A stretch of 64,000 nucleotides of DNA from Areca catechu (GCA_021397845.1 CM038040.1:43977088-44041087), one strand, 5' to 3'. Numbered from the stretch's first letter, positions 1-11,043 are shown. Program-made: numbers and translations. Notes: a model not told the origin generated them from the sequence alone.

Positions 1-573
1 TGACTCAGTCCAAGTCCAAGCCCAGGTAAGTGTCATTCCCTTTGCCATAGGGCCCATATTTTTCAGCTACAAGTGGGTGCCACACTCCTTGCCACATCTC
101 CATCCAGTGTACCTGGTCCCCATGCCTCAAGTAAGCAGGTTCTTTTTTCTTGCACCACTTGGGGGAGAAATCCATCAAGATACCTCAATCCAAGGAGGAG
201 AACAACTTTTCCAGATAAACCCAAGCCAGGATGGCAAGAATTTTTCTTGAAGAGAGGATCAAGGAGGTGCCCCACAATGTTCCATAAAAATCTAAGTTAT
301 AAAAGGAAAAAGAGCATGTCTTGGGGAGAGAAATCAAGGAGGCACCCAAAAGTTTCCAAAAGTGCCAAAGCCATGAAAGGAAGAAGCCTAAAACTTGTGG
401 AGCAAGACTAGGAGGTGTCCAAATGAGCCAAACCTGAAGGGAAATCCTTGATTCATGGAGAGAGACTAGGAGACACCCCCATAACTGCCATTTGGAGCTG
501 ATTTTCAAGTTTTCTTGGAGTTTTGGGCTGCCCACTCATGGAAGAGTCTTGGGAAGAGAATTGATACCTAAAG
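1..573. other. Left-edge non-coding sequence
   Basis: No gene is supported here. The stretch has loosely repeated G/A-rich phrases around an 'aaggaggtgcccc'-like core, and the short open frames on both strands overlap each other and match nothing I recognise. It directly precedes the candidate LTR that starts near 574 and may belong to an older repeat cut by the window edge. Confidence 0.4.
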
Positions 574-1477
574 TGTGGGTTAGTCCTATTAGTCCCACAT
601 GGGAAATGTATAAAATTTTATTCTTTGTTATGTCTATATATTCAACTCTATGTAACTCTTGAATTTAAAATGATGATGAATGAAATCATTTCTGTGTGAG
701 CAACTTGTGTTTCTCTCTTCTGCACTTGTATTCAGGTGTTGAGCTCCGTGAGGGAGTAAATCCGGGTTCCCTAGGAACCTGAGGAGGTGTGAGATCTCCA
801 AACCCAAAACCCTAGCTTAGTCCACCCATCTCTACTCCACCACCACCAAACCCTAATTTTCCATCTTCATCCCACGACCCCTCTCTTCCACATAGAAGCC
901 GGTCACCAGCATCCAGGTTCAGATCAACTGTTTCAACTACAGAGCCAGTTCAAAGGAGAGTCAGATCAGTATCAAGATCTCCGGAACTTCTACATCCAAC
1001 AATCTTCATTAAGTACTCAGGTCAGTGTCTTTCTTTGAGTTTCTGGTTCTTTTTTTTGTTCTTCTTCTTCTAGATCCTGAGTTCGAGAAGAAGGCCAACC
1101 TTGCCATAGGACTACATCCGAGGATCCATTGCGAAGATACCCCGTCTCCAAGGATCCTACAATTTGCTCGAGAGTGTCCTTCAATTGAAGCAACGAGAGA
1201 TATCACAGTCAGGTATAAAACCTCCTCTTTCTCTTCGTCTGTTTCTTGAAAGAGGAGTAAACCCTAGGTCTGGGGGTTTTTCAATCCCCAGCGATCCTAC
1301 TTCTGAGTTACTCTGATAATCCACTCCTTTTAATTATGCTTTCTGTCATTTCTTAGTTTCTTTCAATATTAGTTTATCTTTCCTTTGAGTCAAAGCCGAC
1401 TTCTGAAAATAATAAATAAAAAAAATATATTAATTTTAATTACTTCCGCATCGCATCATCTCTTTTGTTCCGCATCA
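574..1477 (+). repeat. Candidate 5' LTR of a truncated LTR retrotransposon
   Basis: The segment begins TGTGGGTTAGTCC, includes the phrase AGTCCCACAT seen at the start of many plant LTRs, and ends ...CCGCATCA just before a primer-binding site complementary to initiator-Met tRNA (1483-1494). The 3' end is well placed by the primer site. The 5' end is chosen only from the TG start and could be wrong. No second copy is seen in the window, so LTR status rests on the primer site and the termini. Confidence 0.55.
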
Positions 1478-1482
1478 TTTTT

Positions 1483-1494
1483 TGGTATCAGAGC
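1483..1494 (+). other. Primer-binding site, initiator-Met tRNA type
   Basis: TGGTATCAGAGC is the classic complement of the plant initiator-Met tRNA 3' end. It sits six bases after the LTR end. An ATG at 1517 opens about 17 codons of a gag-like start (MDHGGQRQQV...) before the sequence switches to gypsy integrase near 1569. Confidence 0.85.
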
Positions 1495-1568
1495 TTTCGC
1501 TCTGCATCACACTAGCATGGATCATGGAGGCCAACGTCAGCAAGTTCTTTTAGAAATCAATCATATGC

Positions 1569-2256
1569 CGCTTTGGACTCCCTCATATCATCATCACCGA
1601 CAATGGACGATTGTTCGATAATTGAGAGTTCGAGAAGTTCTGCGATGGCCTCAACATCCACCATCGCTTCATCTCGGTGGCCCACCCTTAGACCAACAGA
1701 GAGGCCGAGGTGACTAACCGGACCATCTTTCAAGGATTCCGGACCAGGCTAGACCAGGCCAAAGATAGATGGGTCGAAGAACTTCCAGTGTCCTGTGGAC
1801 GTACCACACTATGCCCAGAATGATCACGGATGAGACATCCTTTAACCTCGTCTTCGACACGGATGCCATGATCCCGGTGGAGCTAAGTCTACCCACATTA
1901 CGAGTGGAGCAGTACGATGAGGCTGAGAATCCAGCTTGGCTCCTACTCAACCTGGACCTTCTTAAAGAAACAAGGGATAAGGCTCAACTCTGGATGGCGG
2001 CCTACCAGCAACGAGTGGCCCGATATTATAATTCCAGGGTGAAGCCAAAGACCTTCCGTCGGTGCAATCTGGTTCTACGGCAGGTTGAAGCCTCCCAACC
2101 TCGAGAATGCGGCAAACTTTCTCCGAACTAGGAAGGCCCGTACAGAGTAGTCGGGGCCCTTTTTCATAGGGCCTACTACCTCTCGATTTCGATGGAGCCT
2201 GTTTTCCACGGACTTGGAATGCCAGCAACTTGAGGATATACTACCAATGATGTAAG
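1569..2256 (+). pseudogene. T1 integrase, core and C-terminal part
   Basis: The frame starts inside the catalytic core of a Ty3/gypsy integrase. It shows GLPHIIITDNG (second catalytic Asp), FDN-EFEKFC, then the segment with the third catalytic residue, EVTNRT. The C-terminal part follows: AYQQRVARYYNSRVKP, DLVLRQVE and a GKLSPN-WEGPYR-like phrase, ending near YYQ at about 2256. The first catalytic Asp and the zinc-binding HHCC domain lie beyond the junction and are absent. In-frame stops and frameshifts (for example at the phrase after GKLSPN, near 2130) make it non-functional. It is Tat-like by the wording of the C-terminal domain. Confidence 0.9.
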
Positions 2257-2394
2257 GCTTCCTCTCATCAATAATAAAATTCTTTTTGCACAACAATTGC
2301 CTTTGTCTCGCAGGAATGCTTTCGCCCAACCCCAGGTCTGGTGATCGAAGACAGGAGACCTAGAAGTCCCGCAAACAATCCATTGGAATCCAGT

Positions 2395-2590
2395 TCGGCG
2401 AAGTCAAGACGGAAACTCCTAAAGCCCGACACCTTAAGACCGAAACTCCGGAAGCCCAGCACCTCAAGACCGGGGAAAACACCCGAAGCCCGTCACCTCA
2501 AGACCGGAAACTCCCGAAGCCTGGCATCTCAAAATTGAAAACTCCCGAAGCCCGGCACCTCAAGATGGGAAACTCCATAAGTCTTGCACC
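2395..2590 (+). repeat. T1 minisatellite, unit about 32 bp
   Basis: About six imperfect copies of a unit reading AACTCC-GAAGCCC-GCACCTCAAGACCG. It lies just after integrase, the usual site of tandem repeats in Tat-lineage elements. The open frames through it are repeat artefacts. Confidence 0.85.
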
Positions 2591-3249
2591 TGCATCCCTA
2601 CTCACAGTCCTGGGCATCGACCGGGGAAACCCATGAATCCCGCCATCTACCGCCTGGACTCACAGTTCAGCCCCTCGAACTCTAAAGCTCTGCATTCAAA
2701 CCAAGAGCTAAAGTCAAGCTCCTCTCTGAAGCCAAGCTCATGACTGAAGTCAAGTCCCTTGACGAGGCCAAGCTCCTCACTAAAGCCAAGTTCCTTAATG
2801 AGGTCAACCTCCCTATTGAAGTCGTACCTCGACTCCCGGCATGGACGGAAGGACCCCTAAACAGGCCACCGGCCCCGGGCGGGCGCTCAGAGTCCTCCAG
2901 CAGGTGCCCCAGTCTAGTGCAGATCACCCCTTTGGGGACTTCCAGATCCCTTCTAAGTCATCTGCTATGACTGAGGCCTCCTAGAGAGACCTGAAATTTG
3001 GAGCCCCGGATGGCTGGACCTAGACAAGACCTAAGTTCGTGGAATTACAGGAAGACACATGAAGCACAAAAGGAACAGAAGATTAAAATGCAAGGCAAGA
3101 AGACATGAAGAAAGGAAATTTTATTTCACAAAGGTTTTTACAACTTGAAAGGTCTCCTGACAGGTCGGGCAATTCCAAAAATAAAGTTAAAAACCCTATC
3201 CTAAGTACAAAAGTCAGAGGGGTGAAGGCCCTCATAAGGTTACTGCATC
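2591..3249 (+). other. T1 spacer with a second short tandem array
   Basis: This is the non-coding stretch between the first minisatellite and the antisense ORF. At about 2709-2826 there are six to seven copies of an 18-bp unit of the type AAGCCAAGCTCCTCACTG. I see no gene. Confidence 0.6.
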
Positions 3250-5350
3250 GCCGGCTCCTTCCTAGGCGCGGTGAGCCAGTGCATCAGCAACCCCTTGGAC
3301 CTCCGTCGGTGTGGCCATCCGCTTAGCCAGCTGCTTGGCGATCACTACCTCTTTTGCCCCCGATGGGGCCCCACCTCTTCAGATTGCTCCCCCGCGTCGT
3401 TGATGACGATGCCCTCCAAGTTGAGCTTCGGGAAGGCCGACGCCACCTTCTCCTGGATGGCTTCGAATCCCTTGATGAAGGAGTCCACGACTGCCTCGTG
3501 GGCCTCATCATCGTACTCTTGTGACATCCGAAACTGGGCATGGCCTCGAGGACTTCCTTCTTAGCAGCTTCCATTAATGCCAGTGCCCCCTTGCCTTGTC
3601 GTCGACCGCCGCCAACTAGGCAAGAACCTCATTTACTCAGACCTCGAGGTTTGGGATCGCCCCTCTAAGCGAGATATCTCCACCGCGAACTCCTTTGTGC
3701 GGCATTTCATTTGTGTCTTCTCCTCAGCCAGGGATGCCTCGAGTTCCCTGATACGCCCCTCAACCCGGGATAGGTCACGTCGAAGGAACATGTTAGCCTC
3801 CATCTCCTGCCCCTTCTCCATTAGGACCTTCATGTCAGCCGTGAGGTTGCCCAGCCACTTCTCCTTCTCGGCCTCCCTCTTCTCCCATTCGGCAAAAGTC
3901 TTGAAGTAGGAGCACGTCGGTTCCGATATGCACCAAAGAGAAAATTAGTCCCAGTGACCCAACTGGAATATTAAAGAAGCAAGGCACACGTCGGGTAGAG
4001 TTGGGAATTATGCCGAGTATGGCCGCTGAGTAGTCCCTGCCTTTCCTCACGCGACGGTCTCGGGGCTGAAGGCGTACTCCATCATCCTTTCCGCCAAGGC
4101 AAGGTCTCGGATGATCGAGGTGTTCATCGGGATCCCCGTCGGTGCGTGCCAGGGTTCGGAGGACGACGGTGCCGAGGCCTCCTTGACATTTAATGGCAAG
4201 GCCTGTGGAGGGACCTCGACTGTTGCTGTAAGGCCTACCGCCGTGGTCGGCGGCACAGGTGGTGGAGCGGGCCGCTGCTAGATCAACCGCCCTCACCTCT
4301 GAAGACAGAGCGGACCCAGACCCCCGGCCGGTCTCCACCCGGGCCCTCTTCGGCATAGTCTCCCTGGGCCCGACCGAAGAACCCCTCTTACGAGCGGACT
4401 CCATCAAGCACTCGGCCAAGTACTTCATTCCTGCAAGAAAGAAGGAAAGAGGGTTACCCCAAGCCAAAAAGAAAGAGAGAGAGAGAAGGGACACTCCAGT
4501 GGAGACTCACCAAGTTCTCGGATCGGGATGACCCCAACCTCAAACAAGTTCTACTCCAATAGCAGAACGTCGAGGGAGAGGAGCTCGTCACTGATCAGTT
4601 GGGTGAAGACCTCCCGATCGGCAGACTCCACTTGGGAGTTATGGTTCGAGGACCGGTCTGGATCACTTCAGACCTAATCAACACCCTCGATCGAGACAAA
4701 AAATATTGGTTCTTCCACCCCTTGATAGAAGTTGGGAGGTCGAACCAGGCACTTAGGTTGGGGGAAAGAAACCACCACCCATCATCGATAGGGTGGCGCT
4801 TTCAGGGTGAAGAGAGCCCTGAACAAGGAAAAACGGGCAACAAACCCATGGAAGTGACAAAAAATGATGAAGACAGCAATGACCTTGATGGCATTAGGGC
4901 CAACTGGGCCGGCACAAGGCGAAAATTGCTGAGGAAGGAAAGGAAAAAATATTGAAGAGGAAAACGAAGGCTCCCAACAAGGAACTCTTCATAAAAGGCG
5001 ATCCGACTCGACTCGCTTGAGATGGCTCATTCCCCTGGCCTCGAGAGCGAGAGCCGGATAAAGTCCAGGATCCTGTATGTCTCCCGGATCATAGAAAGAT
5101 CCTCTTCGGTCATCGTCGAAATGATGCCGAATAGACCAATCGAAGCCACTGGCGTTGGAGGAGTGATAGCAGGAACAGAGAAAGCAAGAGGAATACTAGG
5201 ACTTCCTATGATGATTCTAGTGGGATGTAGGTGCCTCCGGACCTCAAGGGGAACTTCATCCTCCTCGTCGGAGGATGGAGTCCTCGACCGAGAGGGCCTG
5301 CTTCGTTAGGATTGCTGGAGGACTGGGGATTCAACCTGAAGGAGCCATTC
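3250..5350 (-). pseudogene. T1 antisense ORF, plant gypsy-type transposon domain
   Basis: This coding region runs opposite to T1 pol. Its N-terminal half (about 5350-4600) matches the domain often annotated in plants as putative gypsy-type transposon (Transposase_28): an EEDLSMIRETYRIL start, PAQLALMPS, and a RHPIDDGWWF motif. A linker rich in S, R and P follows, then a coiled coil with MKVLMEKGQEMEANMFLRR (3633-3833). The C-terminal motif DDEAHEAVVDSFIKGF...AFPKLNLEGIVI lies at about 3400-3527. A clean intron (4431-4510) splits it in its own orientation. Stops and frameshifts interrupt it (for example SLSRPGE-stop near 5030). Such antisense extra ORFs are known from Tat-lineage elements; their function is unknown. 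Confidence 0.75.
4431..4510 (-). other. Intron in the T1 antisense ORF
   Basis: On the minus strand the donor is ACTTG|GTGAGT and the acceptor TTCTTGCAG|GAATG, 80 nt apart, with a C/T-rich tract before the acceptor. It can be spliced only from a transcript of the antisense strand. Confidence 0.65.
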
Positions 5351-5789
5351 AAGGAAGAAGGAATGAAGACAAAGAGGATGGAAGACCTAAAAGAAGGTTT
5401 TGGTCTGCCTGAGAAAAGGGGGAGGACTTGGACACTACCGATTGGAAAGAAGAAGAAGAAAAAGGAAGGAAGGACGTAGGGACTGACCTGTTTATCTTGA
5501 AGAAAGAGGACAACCAAGGAAGAAGGAACTCTGAACCGTCGACGAGCATGAGAAGTTTGAAAGAGCAAGTTTATGGAAAGTCCTCTCTCTTTTCAAAATC
5601 GATGGATAGCGACCGTACATTCTTTTTGCATCTTCGCCATCAGATGAGCGCCATGTGTTGGTGACAGTCGACGGCGATGCTTCGATACACTGAAACCATC
5701 TAGAGTATGGCACAAGCAATATGATTCCTCGGACTCGCAGATGTGGCGCCTGCACATTGGACCTCAAGGTGCGACCTACGAAGTGGTGG

Positions 5790-7207
5790 ATCATGGCAAG
5801 ACTGCTGACATGGAGTACATCTCGGATCCAGCTAGCAGCGAAGCGGGTAGATGTCGCCACGTTGGATTTCTTTCCGAGATGCTTCGGCAGGTGGCTCCCC
5901 AAGGGTTGAGCCCATCTCGGTCGAAGTTGAGCTCTCTCAGCTCCTTCACCAAGTGGTTTCCCAAAGGTCGCAGGTGGCTCCCCAAGGGTCGAGCCCACCT
6001 CGATCGAAGTTGAGCTCTCTCAGCTCCTTCACCAAGTGGTTTTAAGGGTCGAGCCCACCTTGGTCGAAGTTGAGCTCCCTCCGCTCCTTTGCCAGGTGGC
6101 CCCAAGGGTGAGCCCACCTCGGCGAAGTTGAGCTCCCTCAACTCCTTCGCCAGGTGGCTCCCCAAGGGTCGAGCCCACCTCGGCCGAAGTTGAGCTCCCT
6201 CGACTCCTTCGCCAGGTGGTTCCCAAAGGGTCGAGCCCACCTTGGCCGAAGTCGAGCCCCCTCAGCTCTTTCTAAGTGGCTCACCAAGGGTCGAGCCTAC
6301 CTCGGTCGAAGTCAAGCTCTTTCCGCTCCTTCGCCATGTGGCTCCCCAAGGGCTGAGCCCACCTCGACCAAAGTCGAGCCCGCTCCTTGGAAGCGTCATA
6401 AAAGGACAAAGGTGTTAGCACCAAGTCTGCCATCGAAATCGGCGTGCACAGAGCAGCGCATCCGGTATGGCGCCCAAAAGCCAGAGAGGTGCGCCTACCC
6501 TTGTTTGCACTAGTTGGGGAAGAGTGCCTCGATCGAGGCACCAGGTCTTGCAGCCGACCACCTGTACCACCCAGAAGGAGAAGGCCACGTTAGGGGTCTC
6601 AGACCTGAGGACAGCTATCCCCGGATCGAGGGCCTGCTAAACTTCCCAGCCATGATAACCCATCGGGAAAACAAGGTTCACAACATAGCTCACAACATAA
6701 CTCCCTACTATAAAGGAAATGACCTCGAGGGCACGGCCGACAGATGCTGTTGACCTTCGAGCATCCCAAAAGGGAGAAAACCAAGGCAAGAAGTAGGGAG
6801 AGCCGGTGATCTAAAAGGAGGACCCAGAGGGCGAGGAGGTAAGCAAGGGAAAGAAGGAGAAGGAGATAGAAGCGAAGAGAGCGCATGGAGGCTACGGCAA
6901 AATTCCAGGAGAGAGTTCCGATGGACACGGCCGTCACAGCTCGAGCTTTACTCCTCTCCTATCCTTCCTACTCCATCTTTTACTAAAAACTCTCCTTCAA
7001 GCATGGTGACCGAAGAGGGAGCCACCTTGAAGTATCTGTTCCTCTTTACCGTCCGCTGACTTGATCATCGGAGTGCCACCGTCAGGATTCCCGGTCCAGA
7101 TCTCTAACTCTGTTTTGCAGGACCAGGTATCGCTGGATTCCGGGAAATGAGGCTATCGTCCGGTGCCACATCGAGTTACGGGCTATGATGATAAGGGCGG
7201 CAATACA
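5790..7207 (+). repeat. T1 3' LTR
   Basis: The LTR is recognised by comparison with the T4 5' LTR (50036-51414). Both begin with a TGGCAAGA...TGACRTGGAGT segment, continue with about 65-bp tandem subrepeats, and carry ACTTGATCATCGGAGTGCC and a CTCTGTTTTGCAG block near the 3' end. It ends at ...GCGGCAATACA (7207). A degraded purine tract (5781-5792) lies just before the start, so the exact start is uncertain by about 10 bp. Confidence 0.75.
5885..6385 (+). repeat. T1 LTR internal subrepeats
   Basis: About eight imperfect copies of a unit near 62-65 bp: GTGGCTCCCCAAGGGTCGAG, CCCACCTCGG, AGTTGAGCTC, then CTCCTTCGCCAG. Long open frames on both strands here are artefacts of the repeat. Confidence 0.9.
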
Positions 7208-7879
7208 ATGAACTTTCTTAGGTGGGATCTTGGTGTTTGCATCTCCTACTTTTTATCTTGGTATTTTTCTAATTTTTTATTTGATGTATTTATACAAGGA
7301 TTGTTGATTGAATGATCTGCATTATCAAAAAAAAAAAAATATGTATCTTGAATGTTCTCTACTAAAGCATCGGAGAAGACACATGCATGTTTTTCCTTCA
7401 AATAAGCACCAATTTTACTAATAAATATATTATTGTTTTCACCATATGATAACAGAGGAGATAAAAGATCAAACAGAGTACAGTATCCATGAATTATTCT
7501 GTTCCTTTGAGTAAACCTATGTAGCACGCATCTCTAAAAGACTATTTTTTGTAATTATAACATCGTTGGTCATATAAACCTTCCTCATTTTTAATCACCA
7601 AGGTCTGTCATTCTTCGCTCAAAGTCCCATCTCTGACTTTCCACAAGGTGTTATCGGGCCTTCACATCCTTCATTAACATCATGCAATCAACCTATCTAC
7701 ATTGACAGACCTCCATCACAACCTTTCTTTCTCATCCACTCCTTGACATCAATAGACCGTATATATCTTCATAATTTTGTTCAATCATTTATCAGAAAAC
7801 TTTCCTAGTCTAAATATAAATGATGATTATATAACAATAGAATCAACTCCCCCTGTAAGATAGTAATTACAATAACTGC
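7208..7879. other. Spacer between T1 and T2
   Basis: AT-rich sequence between two retroelements with no supported gene. Its last five bases (7875-7879, ACTGC) are the left target duplication of T2. This segment and the sequence right of 19784 were joined before T2 inserted. Confidence 0.6.
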
Positions 7880-7973
7880 TGTGGTAAAATCCGTTTAATA
7901 TAAAATAATTATCGATCCATAATTGAGCCAATTTCAATTTTTTATATATCGACTAAATCAGTACTCCTGAAAC

Positions 7974-8455
7974 CTGGTTGAAGAGAATGCTTCCAAAATA
8001 TGTTATTATTCCTTCGGCTTCATGTTTCCAGCCTGGTCCAAAGATAATGCCTTCAAAATATGTTATTATTTCCTTCTGCTCATGTCTTCAGCCTGGTCCG
8101 AAGAGAACGTCTTCGAAATATGTTATCATTATTTCCTTCGGCTTCATGTCTTAAACCTGGTCGAAGAGAACGCCTTCGAAATATGTTATCATTATTTCCT
8201 TCGACTTCATGTCTTCAGCCTGGTCCGAAGAGAATGCCTTCGAAATATATTATCATTATTTTTTTCGGCTTCATGTATTCAGCCTGGTCCAAAAAAAATG
8301 CCTCTAAATATATTATTATTATTATCTCGATCGGTTTCATGTCTTCGTCCTGGCCCGAAGAAGATACCTCGAAATATATTATTATTATTATCTTGATCGG
8401 CTTCATGTTTTCAGCCTGGTCCGAAGAAGATACAGCTGAAATATGTTATTCATCC
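7974..8455 (+). repeat. T2 5' LTR subrepeats, unit about 64 bp
   Basis: Seven to eight copies of a unit starting CCTGGTCCGAAGAGAACGCC and containing AAATATGTTATTATT and CGGCTTCATGTCTTCAG. The long open frames (8022-8476) simply follow the repeat. Confidence 0.93.
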
Positions 8456-8729
8456 CTTCAGTACCACAATAAGTAACTATTTATTTTTTAATTCACTCCA
8501 AAGAGATAGATTCAAAGTATATAACTAACATCCCTTCGGACCATTCAAGGAAGGTAATCCGATAAGGCAGTTAGGCTCACTTCGAATCCTCCCTTAGAGA
8601 GTGCATCTGAAACATATGAACAATCCTTCAACCGAAATAGTTAAAGGTTGTTCTGGTTGTTATAATTACCCTCATGGTCAATAGCTCCAGCTTGGATAAC
8701 CATGAGATAACTAATTTTACAGTCGCGCC

Positions 8730-8737
8730 TATAAATA
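8730..8737 (+). promoter_or_regulatory. Probable TATA box in the T2 5' LTR
   Basis: TATAAATA lies upstream of AAGAGGGGACACTCGAGG. The same motif stands at the equivalent place in the 3' LTR (19495-19502), so it is likely the LTR promoter core. Confidence 0.6.
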
Positions 8738-9015
8738 TTAGTAAGAGGGGACACTCGAGGTAAGCTAATAACAGGCAAGTTAGAGCTAGTTTACAACCAG
8801 CTCTTTCAAAGCCACCTTCTTCCTTTCCATTTCTCTCTCATCTCACTCTGCTCTTAAGTTCTTCATTTTGCTGCCTAAATTCTTGCTAACTTTGGCATTG
8901 GAGTGTCCCCCACAGGAGAAATTCCGATAAGGGGATTTGTTTTGCAGGCTCCCATCGACGGCGAACCAGCAGTAGGCCATTCCATCCAGTCAGTGAGGAT
9001 TTAGCATCAACAGAT

Positions 9016-9034
9016 TGGCGGGCCAAGTATGGGA
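9016..9034 (+). other. T2 primer-binding site
   Basis: TGGCGGGCCAAGTATGGGA follows the LTR by three bases. T4 (TGGCGCACCAAGTAAGAGG) and T3 (TGGCATGCCAAGTATGGGA) have the same layout. I think this is the tRNA-Arg type described for Tat-like elements, but the tRNA was not checked. Confidence 0.8.
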
Positions 9035-9078
9035 AGATTTGTTTCCTCTGGTTAAAGGAGAACTTTGATAAAGCAAAA

Positions 9079-10489
9079 ATGGTAAAATGGAAGATCTAAA
9101 ATGCCTCTACAAGCAGGGAGCAACTTGTTCCTCAAGCAAATAACTCTCCGGTGGACAATGACATGCCACCTCCTATGTTAATGGTAGGGAACTAGCAATT
9201 CGAGGCCCTTTTGAACAGAGTTGATGCCTTGACAGCTCTGGTTCAAACTCTGCAAGAAACTGTCGTTCAAAGGCAGTATCCTCCACCAACCCCTCAACCC
9301 AGCCATCAAGCTGGAGGAAGGGAAGATCGACATCAAGAACTCACCCCAAGTTCTTCACAGGTTCGGTCATCTCGTGATCACTACAGCTTACAGCCAGGCC
9401 GACGTTTGGAGGATCACTATGGAAAGAAGAGAACTAGGTGTTCCCTCTCTGTTTCTTCTGGAGATTATATACTTGGAGGAGTTAAGCAAAGAGAAATGAA
9501 CTCTGATTTTGAAGAGAAGTTCAAGTTGTTGAAGTCACAGATAGCCAGGCTCACTGATCAGAGGAGAAGTGATGAAGTTCTAACTTTCAATTCTCAACCT
9601 CCTTTCTCTGATCAGATTATGGTTGAAGTCATTTCTCGGCACTTAAGATTCCGCAACTGGAGGCTTATGATGGAACTACTGATCTCTTGACTATTGGAAA
9701 GTTACAAGGCTCACATGATGGTATAAGGGGCATCTGATTATTGTATTGCCTCGCTTTTCCTACTACCTTAAGGAAAGCTGCTCGAATATGGTATTCGAGC
9801 TTACTGCCAAAAACTGTTCATTCTATTACTGAACTGGAGCGGCTATTTATTTTACATTTTAGAACATGTTAAAAGATGTCGTGTAACACTGACAGTTATT
9901 CCTCTACAATAGAATGAAGGAGAAAGACTCAAGGAGTTTATGATCTGATTCAATTTAGCCACTCTGGAGATCCCATACCTCAATGAACATATGACCATGT
10001 CAGCCCTAAAGAGGGGCCTCAGATCGTCCAGGTTTACCTTTTTCCTGGATAAAAGATTTTCTATAAGCTATGCCGAATTACTAGCAAGGGCTCATAAGTA
10101 TGCTGTTGCTGAAGAATAGGCTGCGAGTTACAGACTCGCTGAAGGGAGACACCCTTCTAAGAAAAAGAAATCGAGGGATCGAATGCGCCCACATCTTCCA
10201 ACAACGCTCTAGCTCCCAGACGCAGTCCCAAGTCCAAGCAATAGGGCACTCGGTTTGATTCTTACACACCCCTCAACCTACCAAGAGAGAAGATTCTATG
10301 GAGATAGAAAAGGAAAACTACTTGCAAATGCCACGTCCCCTGAAGATCTCTGCTAAAGCAAGAGATAAGAATAATTATTATAGATTCCATTGAGATCACG
10401 ACCATAACAATGAAGAGTGTTTTCAGCTTCAGGATGCTATTGAGAATTTAATCAAAAGAGGATACTTGGGGAAGTACGTTAATCGATAG
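9079..10489 (+). pseudogene. T2 gag remnant
   Basis: Gag is recognised from the capsid phrase LRKAARIWYSSL...ITELERLF, from MSALKRGLRSSRFTFFLDKR and AELLARAHKYA, and from a Tat-type zinc-binding motif with RFH-DHDHNNEEC then LIKRGYLGKYV near 10380-10487. In-frame stops sit at several conserved Arg or Gln positions, including the Arg of the RFH-R-DH motif (CGA to TGA). The region from 9211 to 9690 is open but carries no motif I know. It encoded the structural protein of the particle. Confidence 0.85.
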
Positions 10490-10506
10490 AGCCTCAGGTC
10501 GAAGCG

Positions 10507-11043
10507 GTGCCCTTTAGAGAATTATCGATGAAGCCGAACTACCTCACCAAAGGCCAACCAATGGGAATGTTGGCATACTTCATCGGTCAATTGGCTGGAG
10601 GAATGAAGCTGAAGAAGATAACCCCAAGAGATTTAAAGAAAAGAACTCCATTAGCTCCTCAGATGAAGATCTCCAAGGAGTTCAACTTCCACATGATGAC
10701 CCTGTTGTGGTTTGCTGTAATTGCAAAATGTGATGTAAAAAGAATTCTGATAGATAATGAATGTTTCGCTGATATTTTGCTATACATTGCTTTTCTTAGA
10801 ATGGGATTATCTGGATGTGAGCTGCAAAGGTCTCCCATTCCTTTGACTGGTTTCGGAGAAAATCAAGTTGGACTTGAAGGAGAAACGGTCTTATCCATAA
10901 CTTTTGGCACTGAACCATGCCAAAGAACACTTCCCATCAGCTTCATAGTAGTCCGAACATCTTCGGCCTATAATGCAAACTTGGGATGTCCGGCTTTGAA
11001 TAAATTCCGAGCCATAGTATCAACCTACCATCTTTTGGTATGA
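10507..11043 (+). pseudogene. T2 aspartic protease region
   Basis: An open stretch of 178 codons covers the retropepsin domain. The active-site region reads RILIDNECFADILLYIAFLRMGL, where relatives have D-[ST/N/G]-G-S; the Asp is kept but the Gly is lost. Downstream TSSAYNANLGCPALNKFRAIVSTYHL matches the usual SxYNxILGRP-LN segment with changes. It would have cut the gag-pol polyprotein; the active-site changes suggest it cannot. Confidence 0.85.

Larger units (their letters stand above)
1569..7207 (+). mobile_element. T1: 5'-truncated Tat-type Ty3/gypsy element
   Basis: This is the 3' half of a Tat-lineage gypsy retrotransposon: integrase core and C-terminus, a minisatellite region, an ORF on the opposite strand, and a 3' LTR ending near 7207. 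Gag, protease, RT and RNase H are missing. The left boundary is a direct junction with an unrelated LTR element, so the 5' part was lost by recombination or deletion. The LTR belongs to the same family as T4 at 50036-51414: it shares a GGCAAGA...TTGAC/CTGAC start, a GTGGCTCCCC...GAGCTC subrepeat and an ACTTGATCATCGGAGTGCC block. No target duplication can be tested. Confidence 0.85.
7880..9012 (+). repeat. T2 5' LTR
   Basis: Starts TGTGGTAAAATCC and ends ...GCATCAACA immediately before the primer site. Compared with the 3' LTR it lacks about 70 bp (near 8720) and one 64-bp subrepeat. A TATAAATA box lies at 8730-8737, and a TTGGCATTGGAGTGTCCCCC block near 8897 resembles the conserved block in the other Tat LTRs. 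Confidence 0.97.

Noticed and set aside
5741..6513. Overlapping open frames on both strands in the T1 LTR, and likewise at 50040-50452
   Set aside because: Several frames on both strands stay open because the GC-rich subrepeats have unit lengths that avoid stops. No protein is supported.
8022..8476. Open frames of 124 and 138 codons with a repeated SLVRRE/ICYHYFL pattern
   Set aside because: They follow the 64-bp LTR subrepeat of T2 exactly; the same frames appear in the 3' LTR (18546-19070). Not a repeat protein.
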